Origin: Candidatus Magasanikiibacteriota bacterium
GTDB taxonomy: Bacteria; Patescibacteriota; Patescibacteriia; Magasanikbacterales; GWA2-37-8
Assembly (NCBI GenBank): GCA_903858555.1
Contig: CAIOJG010000108.1
Span: 1-5,479, forward strand
Direction of reading: 5' to 3'
Length of the DNA stretch: 5,479 bases
The translations under genes and the position numbers were made by a program. A model generated the notes under the pieces. It ran no database searches. It had not been told where the DNA came from and saw only the letters and a list, made by a program, of their open reading frames with translations. Positions 4,785 through 5,479 of this stretch are shown here, piece by piece; within the stretch, counting starts at the first letter, position 1, and every line of letters begins with the position of its first letter.

Positions 4785-4813
4785 ATTATTATGGTTTTTT
4801 TGTATTTTGTCAA
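4785..4813 (-). promoter_or_regulatory. Promoter of the zinc-ribbon gene
   Basis: On the minus strand a perfect TTGACA (4813-4808) is followed after 17 bp, including a run of seven A residues, by AATAAT (4790-4785, five of six). Transcription should start near 4778, leaving a leader of about 24 bases that contains the SD. It begins immediately after the ftsQ terminator, so the gene is independently expressed. Confidence 0.8.
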
Positions 4814-4844
4814 TATAAAAACCCGCTATAAGCGAGTTTTTATA
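4814..4844 (-). terminator. Intrinsic terminator after ftsQ
   Basis: On the minus strand AAAAACTCGC (4841-4832) pairs with GCGGGTTTTT (4826-4817), with one G-T wobble and a five-base loop (TTATA), extendable by three A-T pairs on the outside. The right arm provides the T-run. It lies 16 bases past the ftsQ stop. The symmetry would also allow weak function on the plus strand. Confidence 0.8.
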
Positions 4845-4860
4845 ATAATGTGGTTAAATT

Positions 4861-5479
4861 TTATTTCCAGTACACCCGTTCGCCAAACCTCAGGTCTACA
4901 TATTCCGTGGGGTGATTATTCGCCAAAATTATTTTTAGATTTTTAATTTGAGTTTGATAGTCCAAATCGGTGTTAATGAGTAGGTACCAAGGCTGGTTTA
5001 AGGCAATTTTTAAATTTGTTTCATTATCACCTAAAGTAAAATACTGTACATTGCCAATCCCCTGTTGATTTAATTGTTTTGACCAAGTCAAAGTGGTGCT
5101 TATTGTTTTGGCAGATAGTACATAATCTGTTTTGTTATTAGGGATGCTTTTTTTATCCAAAATTATCGGCATCTGCCCGTATTGAGTTTGTAAGTTTTGG
5201 TAATCGGTTAAGTGGTAGTTCTGCGAAATGGTTGAACTGGTAGAAGTGGTAGCTTGTGCGCTCATAATTTGTTGGTCAGAAAGAGTCTGGGGTGGTAAAG
5301 ATATCACTTTTACGACTTTGCCATCCGCGTCTAATAGTCTATAAGTGCTGTTGTTATCGTAAATTACTTGAGCTTTTTTCTCGGTAATGTTAATTTCGAT
5401 AGTATCTGGGAAAGATTTCGTTATCTGAACATCATCATATAAAAATTTATCTTTTATATCTGATGCCAAACCTTTGTAA
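4861..5479 (-). CDS. ftsQ: Cell division protein FtsQ, C-terminal part (5' end outside window)
   Basis: About 205 C-terminal residues of an FtsQ/DivIB-type divisome protein, which sits in the cytoplasmic membrane and links early and late division proteins through its extracytoplasmic domain. The frame is open to the window edge (YKGLASDIKD...), so the TTG at 5469 is an internal leucine codon and the N-terminal membrane helix is off the window. Visible are the end of the POTRA domain with the typical FPDTIEINITEKKAQVI stretch, the beta domain opening with YRLLDADGKVVKVI, and the classic C-terminal end EYVDLRFGERVYW. A serine/threonine-rich insert (near ATTSTSSTIS) lies between them. In many bacteria ftsQ follows ddl in the division and cell wall cluster. 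Here ddl is about 2 kb away on the opposite strand. It ends just before a terminator. FtsQ sequences diverge, so the call rests on motif pattern and length. Confidence 0.82.
   Translation of the reverse strand, partial: YKGLASDIKDKFLYDDVQITKSFPDTIEINITEKKAQVIYDNNSTYRLLDADGKVVKVISLPPQTLSDQQIMSAQATTSTSSTISQNYHLTDYQNLQTQYGQMPIILDKKSIPNNKTDYVLSAKTISTTLTWSKQLNQQGIGNVQYFTLGDNETNLKIALNQPWYLLINTDLDYQTQIKNLKIILANNHPTEYVDLRFGERVYWK

Noticed and set aside
4488..4818. Two plus-strand ORFs (86 and 107 codons) opposite the zinc-ribbon gene
   Set aside because: Neither has an SD or promoter, the products look like low-complexity shadows, and the minus-strand frame has a complete set of expression signals and paired cysteines.
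4842..4859. dif-like half-site (TAATGTGGTTAAAT) next to ftsQ
   Set aside because: It resembles the XerD arm only loosely, has two extra bases before GTTAAAT, and lacks a matching XerC arm at 11-6-11 spacing.

Overview
The window looks like chromosomal DNA of a small, AT-rich bacterium, most probably a member of the Candidate Phyla Radiation (Patescibacteria, Parcubacteria-like). This is inference. It rests on the AT-rich coding style, very compact proteins, start codons without Shine-Dalgarno (SD) sequences on the housekeeping genes, and the mix of gltX, an M23 murein hydrolase, ddl, a Xer-type recombinase and ftsQ. No rRNA or other taxonomic marker is present.

Left part, plus strand (1-2854): the 3' end of glutamyl-tRNA synthetase, a hairpin and a weak intrinsic terminator, then an envelope pair. 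That pair is a secreted coiled-coil M23 peptidoglycan hydrolase of PcsB/EnvC style and D-Ala-D-Ala ligase, closed by a terminator. Both starts sit very close to a -10 box, so their mRNAs are probably leaderless or nearly so.

Middle (2856-3194): a GC-rich island with its own canonical promoter, an SD, a 34-codon ORF that seems to continue in another frame after a +1 shift, several hairpins, and a strong bidirectional terminator shared with the converging recombinase gene. It may be a small or frameshifted gene, or a structured RNA.

Right part, minus strand (5479 down to 3193): the C-terminal part of FtsQ; a terminator; a separately promoted, GC-rich, SD-led 70-residue protein with a putative zinc ribbon; its terminator; a G-rich tract; and a strong promoter with a perfect 13-bp inverted repeat. 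That promoter drives a two-gene unit, a minimal HNH nuclease domain protein whose stop overlaps the start of a complete tyrosine recombinase (ATGA).

Functionally, M23 hydrolase, Ddl and FtsQ all belong to wall synthesis and division. The recombinase could serve chromosome dimer resolution or belong to a small mobile unit with the HNH protein. The observations most worth following are the HNH-recombinase operon with its palindrome, the two GC-rich SD-led small loci, and the frame change in one of them. I see no CRISPR array, tRNA, rRNA or transposase.
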